DNA from: Pollutiaquabacter aromativorans
GTDB taxonomy: Bacteria; Bacteroidota; Bacteroidia; AKYH767-A; 2013-40CM-41-45
Direction of reading: 5' to 3'
NCBI GenBank assembly: GCA_049177215.1
Contig: CP185379.1
Span: forward strand, 930,001 to 994,000
DNA: 64,000 nucleotides
Under the pieces are notes generated by a model. It ran no database searches and was not told where the DNA came from. It saw only the letters and a list, made by a program, of their open reading frames with translations. Shown piece by piece: positions 53,829 to 62,167 of the stretch (the first letter of the stretch is position 1; each line of letters opens with the position of its first letter). The translations under genes were made by a program, and so were the position numbers.

Positions 53829-54785
53829 GTGGACATCAGTGTAGTCATTCCGCTCTTCAACGAAGAAGAGTCGCTCCCCGAGTTGCACGATTGGATCGTA
53901 CGGGTCATGGACGCGAACAAGTACAGCTATGAGATCCTGTTCATCGACGACGGCAGCAAGGATCGCTCCTGGGAAGTGATCACCGGCCTTTCGAATCGAA
54001 ACGCCCATGTGCGGGGGATTCGTTTCCGCAGGAATTATGGCAAGTCCGCAGCCCTCAGTGAAGGCTTCGCCGCCACCCGCGGTGATGTCATCATCACCAT
54101 GGACGCGGACCTGCAAGACAGTCCCGACGAAATACCGGATCTGTATCGCATGATCCGCGAAGAGGGATTCGATTTGGTTTCGGGCTGGAAGAAGAAGCGG
54201 TATGACCCGATCTCCAAGACGATTCCGAGCAAGTTCTTCAACTGGACGACCCGGAAAATGTCGGGTATCGACAACCTGCACGATTTCAACTGTGGATTGA
54301 AGTCCTACCGGAAAGAGGTGGTCAAGAGTATTGAAGTGTATGGCGAAATGCACCGGTACATTCCCGTCATCGCACGATGGGCCGGCTTCCGCAAGATCGG
54401 GGAGAAGGTGGTCGAGCACCGTTCCCGCAAGTACGGCGTGACCAAATTCGGTTGGGAGCGTTTCATCAACGGGTTCCTTGACCTGCTGTCGATCACCTTC
54501 GTCAGCAAATTCGGAAAGCGACCCATGCACCTGTTCGGGTTCCTGGGTACGATCATGTTCCTGATCGGCTTTTTCTCTGCGGCTTATCTGGGTATCAGCA
54601 AATTGCTGGCGGTCTATCACAATGTCCCGGCCCGACTGATCACTGATCGTCCATCGTTCTATATCGCGCTCACGGCGATGATCATGGGAACCTTCCTGTT
54701 CATGGCGGGTTTTCTGGGCGAGCTCATTTCCCGCAATTCACCGGATCGCAATCGCTACCTCGTCGACCAGCGCATTCAACCCTGA
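53829..54785 (+). CDS. Family 2 glycosyltransferase (DPM1/GtrB-like)
   Basis: 318 residues; GTG start (VDISVVIPLFNEEESLPEL). GT-A domain ~1-230 with DDGSKDRSW, metal site MDADLQDSPDEIP and GLKSYRKEV. Two C-terminal membrane helices (~240-265 LFGFLGTIMFLIGFFSAAYLG and ~280-305 FYIALTAMIMGTFLFMAGFL) give the GtrB/polyprenyl-phosphate glycosyltransferase layout. It probably loads a sugar onto a lipid carrier for envelope glycan synthesis. Confidence 0.93.
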   Translation: MDISVVIPLFNEEESLPELHDWIVRVMDANKYSYEILFIDDGSKDRSWEVITGLSNRNAHVRGIRFRRNYGKSAALSEGFAATRGDVIITMDADLQDSPDEIPDLYRMIREEGFDLVSGWKKKRYDPISKTIPSKFFNWTTRKMSGIDNLHDFNCGLKSYRKEVVKSIEVYGEMHRYIPVIARWAGFRKIGEKVVEHRSRKYGVTKFGWERFINGFLDLLSITFVSKFGKRPMHLFGFLGTIMFLIGFFSAAYLGISKLLAVYHNVPARLITDRPSFYIALTAMIMGTFLFMAGFLGELISRNSPDRNRYLVDQRIQP

Positions 54786-54818
54786 CCGATCCCTTGTTCC
54801 GACGAAGCCAGACTCGCC

Positions 54819-55952
54819 ATGAACATCGTACTGATCGGTCCCGCATTTCCCCTTCGAGGTGGTATCGCCGATTTTAACGAAGCCCTGGCGAATGCCTTGA
54901 TCGCAGCGGGTCATACAGTGAGGATCCATTCGTTCTATTTGCAATATCCCAGGCTGTTGTTTCCAGGAAAGTCGCAGTACGCGACTGCCGGAACCACTGG
55001 CCCCGCACTTGATATTCGCCCCACTATCGGATCGGTTCATCCCTGGAGTTGGTTCAAGACTGCTCGGCAAGTGATGGAATTCAAGCCCGATCTGGTCATC
55101 GTTCGTTACTGGCTACCGTTCATGGGGCCCGCCCTGGGAACCATCGCCCGCAGGTTGCGCAAATGCGGCATCCGTGTGATCGCCATTACCGATAATGTAC
55201 TGCCGCACGAACAGCGCCCTGGAGACGCAGCCTTGACAAAATATTTCGTCCGTTCCTGCGACGCTTTCGTTGCCATGTCACAGTCGGTATTGGACGACCT
55301 CAGCCGGTTCACGGACAATCCCTACCGGGCCTTTCTTCCGCATCCGGTCTACGACATCTTCGGCAAGACGCTTTCGAAATCCGAAGCCCGTCAGCGGTTG
55401 GGCTTACCGGAAGACCAACGCCTGGTGTTGTTCTTCGGCTTCATCCGAAAATACAAAGGCCTTGACTACCTGCTGGAGGCCATGGGGGAAGCTGAACTCG
55501 CCAGGCTGCAGGTTCATCTGTTGGTTGCCGGGGAGTTTTATGAGCCGGAAGCTCCCTATCTCGACATCGTAAGGAATAATGGCGCGCTCAACCGATGCCG
55601 GTTCGACAAGGAGTTCATCCCCAAGGAGCGGGTACGGGAGTATTTCTGTGCGGCCGATTTGGTTGTTCAACCCTATCGCCATGCAACCCAAAGCGGTATT
55701 ACACAAATTGCTTATCATTTCGGCCGTCCCATGCTGGTTACCCGGGTGGGTGGTTTGGCTGAAATCGTTGAAGACGGAAAAACAGGTTATGTTACGGCTC
55801 CCGATGCTTCGTCCATTGCTGCCGCCATTCGTGATTTTTATTCGCATGCACGTGAATCAAGCATGTCGGAGGCCGTCGTTGCCGGACGAAGTCGGTTTGA
55901 CTGGAACACGTTTGTTATGGGATTGATGAAATTGTATGAAAAGATCCGTTAG
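54819..55952 (+). CDS. Family 4 glycosyltransferase (GT-B)
   Basis: 377 residues. N-terminal glycine loop PAFPLRGGIADFNEALANAL; C-terminal Rossmann domain with VLFFGFIRKYKGLDYLLEAM and the donor-site run VVQPYRHATQSGITQIAYHFGRPMLVTRVGGL (retaining GT4 E-x7-E-like region reads as Q-S-G-I-T-Q here). It likely adds a sugar to a surface glycan after the GT2 step. The 3' end overlaps the next gene by 17 bases, so translation is probably coupled. Confidence 0.9.
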   Translation: MNIVLIGPAFPLRGGIADFNEALANALIAAGHTVRIHSFYLQYPRLLFPGKSQYATAGTTGPALDIRPTIGSVHPWSWFKTARQVMEFKPDLVIVRYWLPFMGPALGTIARRLRKCGIRVIAITDNVLPHEQRPGDAALTKYFVRSCDAFVAMSQSVLDDLSRFTDNPYRAFLPHPVYDIFGKTLSKSEARQRLGLPEDQRLVLFFGFIRKYKGLDYLLEAMGEAELARLQVHLLVAGEFYEPEAPYLDIVRNNGALNRCRFDKEFIPKERVREYFCAADLVVQPYRHATQSGITQIAYHFGRPMLVTRVGGLAEIVEDGKTGYVTAPDASSIAAAIRDFYSHARESSMSEAVVAGRSRFDWNTFVMGLMKLYEKIR

Positions 55953-58410
55953 CATTTATTGGTTAGTCATTGGCTGGTTACTTTGTTTGCCTGCAATCGC
56001 GAAAGGTGGATTGATCACCGGTAAGATCACCGATGAGCACGCGCAGCCGTTGCCGTTCGTCAGTGTTTACCTGGAAGGAACAACCCAAGGGACCACCTCC
56101 AACATCGAAGGGGACTATAAACTCGAACTTGCCCCCGGTACATATCGTCTGGTTTACCGCATGATCGGTTACCGGCAACAGGTAGTGGAGATCCGTTTGG
56201 GACAGGAGACCGTGCGCAGGGATATCCGGCTCTTGCCGGAATCCTATAAGCTCAAGGAGGTCACGATCAATGCCGCTGCGGAAGACCCCGCGTATGCCAT
56301 CATCCGGCAAGCGCAGGCGAAGCGGTCGTACTATCAGGATGAAGTCAAGGCATTTCGTTGTGAGAGTTATGTGAAATCGACACAGCGGCTGACATCTTAT
56401 CCGAAAAGATTCTTTGGACAGCCGGTGGATATCGGTCCACTGGTGGATTCCGCCAGCGGGATCATGTACCTCAGCGAGTCGGTATCGAAGATCGCCTATC
56501 GGCAGCCCGGCGGAGTCAAGGAGGAGATGTTATCGAGTATCGTGAGTGGTGACCCGCGCGCGTACAGTTTCAACCGGGGCGCGGATTTACAGCGGATCAA
56601 TTTTTACTCGGCCTTGCTGGATTTCGGGGGCCTGGTCCCGCGCGGAATCGTGTCGCCGATCGCCCCTTCGGCGATGCTCTTCTATCGCTTCAAACTGGAA
56701 GGCACATTCGTGGAGAACGGGCAACTGATCAACAAGATCAGTGTCATCCCACGCAGGCCGAACGATCCTGTATTTACCGGAGACATTTTCATTGTGGAGA
56801 ACAGTTGGCGTATTCATTCTGCCGACCTGTACATCACCAGGGCGCAGCAGATGGAGTTCGTGGATACATTCCGGGTCAGGCAAAACTACTTGCCCGTTGG
56901 ACAAGACCTGTGGATGCCGTTTAACAATACCATCAATTTCTCCTTTTCCTTTCTGGGCTTTGTGGGGCGCGGACAGATCCTCGGTATCTTTTCCAATTAC
57001 CAGCTCCAACCGGAGTTTGCGGAGAAGGAGTTCAACAACGAAGTCCTGAAAGTCAATGCCGATGCTAACAAGAAGGATTCGGTGTATTGGGCTGAAACGC
57101 GCCCTGTTCCGCTGACGGATGACGAGCGGCACGATTATGTACGGCGCGACAGTGTCCGGCAGGTGGTGGAATCAAAACCCTATCTCGATTCCATTGATCG
57201 GAAGAACAACAAATTCAAATTCAATTCTATTCTGACTTCGTATAACCATAGCAATTCGTGGAAGCACCGCTTCTGGTCCATTCATTCGCCTATCGAGACG
57301 ATTTCATTCAATACCGTGGAAGGATGGAATGGAACACTGCGCGCGACGATCAGTAAGGAGAAAAGTAGAGACGATGCCCGGGAGTGGAAGCTGGAAGGGA
57401 ATCTCCGCTATGGACTTTCCAATACGCATTGGAACCCGTCAATTCATTTCTACAATCTCTATAATACCAAATCACAATCCAGTATCCATGTTTATGGAGG
57501 AAGTGAAGTGTTGCAGTTCAATCGAAGCAACCCGATCACGCCGCTGACCAACGCCCTGTATTCGCTCTATGCCCGGAAGAATTACATGAAGATCTTCCAG
57601 CAGCAATACCTGCGTTTGGAGCATCGTTCTGAAATCACGAACGGCTTTGCAGCCGGGGTATTCCTGGAGTATGCGCATCGGGAACCCCTCCGGAATACCA
57701 CTGATTACGCCTTTAAGGTTGCGGGAAAGGAACGGAAGTATACGTCCAATGATCCGCTGAACCCCGTTACGGACGAAAACGCTTTTCCTGCTAACGATCT
57801 GCTGGAAGTGACGCTCCGGACCCGGTTCATTTTCGGTCAACAATTCATTACGCGACCGGAGGGTAAGTACATCATCGGTTCCGACCTGCCAATCCTGCGC
57901 CTCCAATATCGTAAGGCGATACCGCTGGATGACTTGAGTCCCGACTTCGACGAATGGCGTGCCAGCCTGGAAGACGATATGCGATTCGGCTTGTTGGGTC
58001 GATTTGAATACCTCGTGGCGGCCGGAGACTTTTTAAACAGCAAGCGCCTCTATCTGATGGACGCCCGGCATTTCAACGGAAACAAAACCTGGTTTTCTCC
58101 ATTCCGGATCAGCGATTTCATGAACCTGGAGTACTATGCCTTCAGTACCACCGGATTTTACGTTGAAGGCCATGCCGAGCACCATTTCGGAGGCTTTCTG
58201 CTGAATAAGATCCCCTTGATCCGAAAGCTGAAGCTCAACGAAGTTGCCAGTTTCCATTACCTGCACAATGATCTCGTCGATCAGTATGTAGAACTTGGAC
58301 TGGGTGTGGAAAAGCTCAATCTGTTCCGCTTCCAGGTTTACACGTCCATCGCGGAAGGGAAGCGGGGGAACTTTGGTGTCGTGGTCGGCATCCGAAAGCC
58401 CATCCGGTAA
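55936..58410 (+). CDS. DUF5686 outer-membrane protein with carboxypeptidase-like N-domain
   Basis: 824 residues. Signal peptide (...WLLCLPAIAKG). Residues ~25-105 are a CarboxypepD_reg-like beta-sandwich (ITGKITDEHAQPLPFVSVYLEGT; GTYRLVYRMIGYRQQVVEI). The rest is DUF5686: PAYAIIRQAQAKRSYYQDEVKAFRCESY, YLSESVSKIAYRQPGG, and a C-terminal ~400-residue region of beta strands ending KRGNFGVVVGIRKPI, likely an outer-membrane barrel. No TonB box or plug is seen. Role unknown; common in Bacteroidota next to envelope glycan genes. Confidence 0.9.
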   Translation: MKRSVSIYWLVIGWLLCLPAIAKGGLITGKITDEHAQPLPFVSVYLEGTTQGTTSNIEGDYKLELAPGTYRLVYRMIGYRQQVVEIRLGQETVRRDIRLLPESYKLKEVTINAAAEDPAYAIIRQAQAKRSYYQDEVKAFRCESYVKSTQRLTSYPKRFFGQPVDIGPLVDSASGIMYLSESVSKIAYRQPGGVKEEMLSSIVSGDPRAYSFNRGADLQRINFYSALLDFGGLVPRGIVSPIAPSAMLFYRFKLEGTFVENGQLINKISVIPRRPNDPVFTGDIFIVENSWRIHSADLYITRAQQMEFVDTFRVRQNYLPVGQDLWMPFNNTINFSFSFLGFVGRGQILGIFSNYQLQPEFAEKEFNNEVLKVNADANKKDSVYWAETRPVPLTDDERHDYVRRDSVRQVVESKPYLDSIDRKNNKFKFNSILTSYNHSNSWKHRFWSIHSPIETISFNTVEGWNGTLRATISKEKSRDDAREWKLEGNLRYGLSNTHWNPSIHFYNLYNTKSQSSIHVYGGSEVLQFNRSNPITPLTNALYSLYARKNYMKIFQQQYLRLEHRSEITNGFAAGVFLEYAHREPLRNTTDYAFKVAGKERKYTSNDPLNPVTDENAFPANDLLEVTLRTRFIFGQQFITRPEGKYIIGSDLPILRLQYRKAIPLDDLSPDFDEWRASLEDDMRFGLLGRFEYLVAAGDFLNSKRLYLMDARHFNGNKTWFSPFRISDFMNLEYYAFSTTGFYVEGHAEHHFGGFLLNKIPLIRKLKLNEVASFHYLHNDLVDQYVELGLGVEKLNLFRFQVYTSIAEGKRGNFGVVVGIRKPIR

Positions 58411-58459
58411 CTTGGCCGTCCCGTGAAATTCCTTTTCTTTGCGCCGCAATAGCTTGTAT

Positions 58460-59033
58460 ATGTCAAAACCCATCCGGTATCTACGAAAGAGCAATAAGAA
58501 CAAGAAGCGTGTAAAAACACTCGCAACCTTTCTGCGCGGTTTATCACGGCGGAAAGCTGCGCGGGCTCGACGGCCTGGCCATCGCCTTGCATAAGGAGGC
58601 TTTCAAGAAGATCGACTGCCTGGATTGCGCGCATTGCTGCAAGGTCATGACGCCGACCTTCAAGCCTGCCGACATCAAGCGCATCTCCAAGCACCTGGGT
58701 ATGACCTACCAGGAGTACCAGGATAAGTATCTCTACAAGGATGAAACCGGCGACTGGATGAACACCAAAACCCCTTGCCAACATCTTCGCAAGGATAACA
58801 AGTGTGCCATCTATCCGGTGCGTCCGAAAGATTGCAGTGAATTTCCGCATACCCAGAACCGGGAATTCAAGGCCTATATCGCCTCCACGCACATTCAGAA
58901 TATCGAATACTGTCCGGCAACACTACATGTGGTAGAGCGAATGCATCAGCTCATCATCGAGCAGGGAAAGAAGAATCTCTCCGCTGCCGACGTTAAAGTA
59001 AAGCAAGCGGTGCCGGTCGGTTATCCTTACTGA
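58460..59033 (+). pseudogene. YkgJ-family cysteine-cluster protein, one-base frameshift
   Basis: ATG at 58460 starts MSKPIRYLRKSNKNKKRVK, the usual N-terminus of this family, but the frame ends early. Removing one T at 58540-58542 continues it as LRGYHGGKLRGLDGLAIAL and joins the long frame (58587-59033): KIDCLDCAHCCKVMTPTF, CQHLRKDNKCAIYPVRPKDCSEFP, EYCPATLHVVE. The eight-cysteine pattern (CxxCxxCC ... C ... C ... C) suggests an Fe-S or zinc cluster. If the shift is real, translation could restart at the TTG 58587. About 190 residues when repaired. The stop TGA meets that of the next gene inside TGATCA. Confidence 0.75.
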
Positions 59034-61571
59034 TCACCAACCCGATACGAATTTCACGACGCGGCGCTTGCCATGTTGGGACACTTCCAACAGGTAGGCG
59101 CCGCTGGTTTTCGGGGCTGGCAGCCTGACCAGTTGCATTCCCCGGGGAAGTCCCTGCATGGAAGACTGATCGATCAGGCGACCTTGCAGATCGAATATCC
59201 TGAATTGAACTGTTCCTGTGGTACCCAGGCCGAGTCGGAGTAAAAGTTCATCGCGTACCGGGTTGCCCATCAGTGCAAGCTGGAAGTCCGGTTGCTGCAA
59301 AGTTGGATCAATGCCAACAGGTAAGGCTCCAAGACTGACCCGGTAAACACCGTTCCCGTGCGTGAAGGCGAGCAGGCTGTTGTCGGCCGTTGATTTTTTC
59401 AGGTCGAATACCATGGCACCGTCGGGTAATCCCTGATTGAACGCATCCCAAGTGCTTCCCGCGTCAGTTGATACGAAAACTCCGAGGTCCGAGCCCGCAT
59501 AGAGCGTATCCGGATGGTCGATGTCGGGCTGTATGCAATGGAAGGGCACATCGGGTAAGGTCGTACTGATGTCGGTCCAGTTCGCTCCTCCATCCGAAGA
59601 GCGGAAGAGGTGGCCCGAACCGAATCCGGAGAAAGCAACATAGACGATGCGGCTGTCGCGGGGGTCCACATCGATATCGCGGGGATATCGATTAGGGAGC
59701 CCGGCTGAAACATTCAGCATATTCACCCCTCCATCATCGCTTCGCCAAACGCCACTCGGCAGTACATCCGTGGGGGCGGTGGTGACGTACACCACATCCG
59801 GGTCGGTGGATGAAACAGCGATCGCGAGTGAAACGGCATCGGCGTTGATCGGCCGGTTACCCGGAGCATAGAATGAGAAACCGGCATCGTCGGACCGGAA
59901 AAGCGTATCAGCCCCGGCATACAGGACATTTGTATTCGAAGGGGCGATGACAAATGGAGCGACGAAGGCAGCCGTGTTACCACCGTAGGCGCTTGCAGGT
60001 TTGGATATGATCTGCTCGTTATACGAAAAGCCCTGGTCGTATGATTTGAATACATTCAGGAACTGAAGCGAAGCATATTGGATGAAGTCGTTATCGGGAT
60101 CGACCGCGTTGAAACTGCCGTCACCACCCACCACCGGTTGCCAATATCCACCGCCAAGCGACCGGATCGTATTGTTGTCCTGCAAGCCGCATTGCACCGC
60201 GGTAGGGTCTTGCAGGGATACTGATCCGATGTAGGCTTGTGTGGTCACATAACCACTGTTACAATCCTCGAAGGTTTCGCCGAAGTCGCCGCTGCGGTAC
60301 AAGCCGCCGTCGGTCAGGATATAGACTTTCTGCGGCTCAAGCGGATTGGAATGGATGCCATGAAGGTCCGGGTGGATGTCATAGGTATTGTTGACTAACT
60401 GCGGGAAGTCGCCGGCGAGGTCGGAACGATACAGCCAGACGCCGCCGAAGAGGATCGCGTTCGTATCGGCTGCGTTAAAACACAAGCCGGTCGAATACCA
60501 ACCCTGGTAAGAAAGGATCTCTGTCAAGCCGGCAATGCTGTTCCACGTATTGCCTTTATCATAGGAACGGAAAATTCCGACAGTTTCATACAAGCTTCCC
60601 ACCACCGCGATGAGGGAGCGATGATTCAGCGGGTTGATCCGAAGCTGGATCCTGCCCGAAGTGGTATCGGGCGGTAGTCCGTTGCTCAGCCGAAGCCAGG
60701 TATCTCCACCGTCGGTGCTGCGATAGATGCCGTGTGACGGACTGCCGGCGTTACCGACCGCTGCGTAGACGGTGTTGGTATCGACCGGGTCCAACGCGAG
60801 GTCCATCACCATCAATTCGTTCAGGACTGGTTGCCAGGATGCACCGGCATCTCTGGATCGGAAAACTCCTTCGGTCGTGGCAGCATATACCGTTGCGGGT
60901 TGCAACGGATTTATTCGAATTTCCCAAACACCGCGTGTTTGTTGGTAAAGCCAGTTGAGGGAATGCGTCCAGGTTGATCCGCCGTCAACGCTTTTCAGGA
61001 TACCGATGCCGTTGCTACCGCGCGCCGGGCGATAAACGAAGCCGTGGGTGGTCGAGCCGTAGGAATAGGTCTCTCCGGTGCCGATGTACATCTCCAACCG
61101 GTTCTGTGGATTGATGGCGATCGTTGATACGCCGCGGACCGGAAAGCCGGTTGGGATGTAGGTCCAGGCATTCTGACCCCGCCCACCGCTTGTCGATTTC
61201 CAGAGTCCACCCGAGGCGGCACCCAACCAGATCACGCTTGTATCGACCGGGTCGATGGCAAAGCCGCTGGTCCTGCCACCGATGTTGGTTGGTCCTTCGG
61301 AAACCCAATCCGCCACCTGAGTGATGCGAAAATTTCTCCCGGAATAGTTTTCGCGGTAGAATTGATAAGCCTTGGCAAAGGCGTCCGGTGGGATATCAGC
61401 GTTAGGATAGGCGGCGCTGTTTCCCAGAAATTGGAGCGCATGCCAGGCCATGCTGAACGATTCCTTTTCGTCTTCTTGTCTTGTATGCAATCGATCGGAC
61501 GGACTCAAAAACAGCCAGGTCGCGAGGGCAAGCAAGCCAAGGGAAGCGATTCGGTAGAGTGGGATACGCAT
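59034..61571 (-). CDS. Sortilin/BNR-repeat T9SS protein
   Basis: 845 residues from ATG 61569-61571 (MRIPLYRIASLGLLALATWLF, signal peptide). A beta-propeller region ~100-760 is full of BNR/Asp-box and VPS10-like units (KSVDGGSTWTHSL, RSRDAGASWQPV, RSTDGGDTWLRL, RSYDKGNTWNSI, RSGDFGETFEDC, RSSDGGANWTDI, VSTDAGSTWDAF). The early text WVSEGPTNIGGRTSGFAIDP is typical of the T9SS glycosyl-hydrolase-like propeller group. Sorting tail ~770-845 (LMGNPVRDELLLRL...SGAYLLEVSQHGKRRVVKF). Exported; no catalytic assignment possible. A TATCTTTG box lies at 61594-61601 (minus strand). Confidence 0.9.
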   Translation of the reverse strand: MRIPLYRIASLGLLALATWLFLSPSDRLHTRQEDEKESFSMAWHALQFLGNSAAYPNADIPPDAFAKAYQFYRENYSGRNFRITQVADWVSEGPTNIGGRTSGFAIDPVDTSVIWLGAASGGLWKSTSGGRGQNAWTYIPTGFPVRGVSTIAINPQNRLEMYIGTGETYSYGSTTHGFVYRPARGSNGIGILKSVDGGSTWTHSLNWLYQQTRGVWEIRINPLQPATVYAATTEGVFRSRDAGASWQPVLNELMVMDLALDPVDTNTVYAAVGNAGSPSHGIYRSTDGGDTWLRLSNGLPPDTTSGRIQLRINPLNHRSLIAVVGSLYETVGIFRSYDKGNTWNSIAGLTEILSYQGWYSTGLCFNAADTNAILFGGVWLYRSDLAGDFPQLVNNTYDIHPDLHGIHSNPLEPQKVYILTDGGLYRSGDFGETFEDCNSGYVTTQAYIGSVSLQDPTAVQCGLQDNNTIRSLGGGYWQPVVGGDGSFNAVDPDNDFIQYASLQFLNVFKSYDQGFSYNEQIISKPASAYGGNTAAFVAPFVIAPSNTNVLYAGADTLFRSDDAGFSFYAPGNRPINADAVSLAIAVSSTDPDVVYVTTAPTDVLPSGVWRSDDGGVNMLNVSAGLPNRYPRDIDVDPRDSRIVYVAFSGFGSGHLFRSSDGGANWTDISTTLPDVPFHCIQPDIDHPDTLYAGSDLGVFVSTDAGSTWDAFNQGLPDGAMVFDLKKSTADNSLLAFTHGNGVYRVSLGALPVGIDPTLQQPDFQLALMGNPVRDELLLRLGLGTTGTVQFRIFDLQGRLIDQSSMQGLPRGMQLVRLPAPKTSGAYLLEVSQHGKRRVVKFVSGW

Positions 61572-61673
61572 GGATAAGGGCTTTCTGCAATTCCAAAGAT
61601 AAAAACCAGGGTTGGGTAACTTGCAGGTATTCATTAACTTTCCGATTCAAACCCCAAAGATTACTCCCTCTGC

Positions 61674-62093
61674 ATGAAGAACGTGATGCTTTTATGCGGC
61701 AGCCTGCTGCTGATTTCGGGCGCTTTAGCCCAGGAGCCATCCCAGCGCGTAAAGGCAGGTTTTGGAACAAAAGTAACCCAGGTTAAACCGGAATACCCCG
61801 GCGGTCCGGATAGCCTCACATCCTTTCTGACCAATAACCTCGCGTACCCGGCCCAGGCGAAGACGGAGCGGATCCAGGGCAGAGTTTACATCGCGTTCCT
61901 GATCGATCGAAATGGGAAACTGCAGAACGTCCGCCTGTTGAGCGGGGTACATCCACTGCTTGATGAAGAGGCCTTGCGTGTCGTGCGCAGTATGCCGGAT
62001 TGGAAGCCCGGTACCGTGGCCGGTAAGCCGACCGATGTGCAGTACATTCTTCCCATCGATTTCATTATCCCAAAGCCTGAAAACAAGGACTGA
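61674..62093 (+). CDS. Secreted TonB C-terminal domain protein
   Basis: 139 residues with a cleavable signal peptide (MKNVMLLCGSLLLISGALAQ) rather than a TonB membrane anchor, and no proline-rich spacer. The rest is a TonB_C domain: YPGGPDSLTSFLTNNLAYPAQAK, GRVYIAFLIDRNGKLQNVRLLSG, LDEEALRVVRSMPDWKPG. It is periplasmic and cannot act as a standard energy transducer by itself; many such proteins exist in Bacteroidota with unknown roles. Confidence 0.9.
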   Translation: MKNVMLLCGSLLLISGALAQEPSQRVKAGFGTKVTQVKPEYPGGPDSLTSFLTNNLAYPAQAKTERIQGRVYIAFLIDRNGKLQNVRLLSGVHPLLDEEALRVVRSMPDWKPGTVAGKPTDVQYILPIDFIIPKPENKD

Positions 62094-62105
62094 AATTTGC
62101 TCCAA

Positions 62106-62147
62106 TAAAAAAGGTCTCGTTTGCCCAGGCAAACGAGACCTTTTTTA
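62106..62147. terminator. Strong bidirectional terminator
   Basis: Near-perfect 18-bp stem AAAAAGGTCTCGTTTGCC / GGCAAACGAGACCTTTTT with a three-base loop region. It serves the TonB_C gene (plus) and the metalloprotease gene (minus). It is followed by a perfect palindrome GCTAACGTTAGC at 62153-62164. Confidence 0.9.
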
Positions 62148-62167
62148 TTACTGCTAACGTTAGCGGC

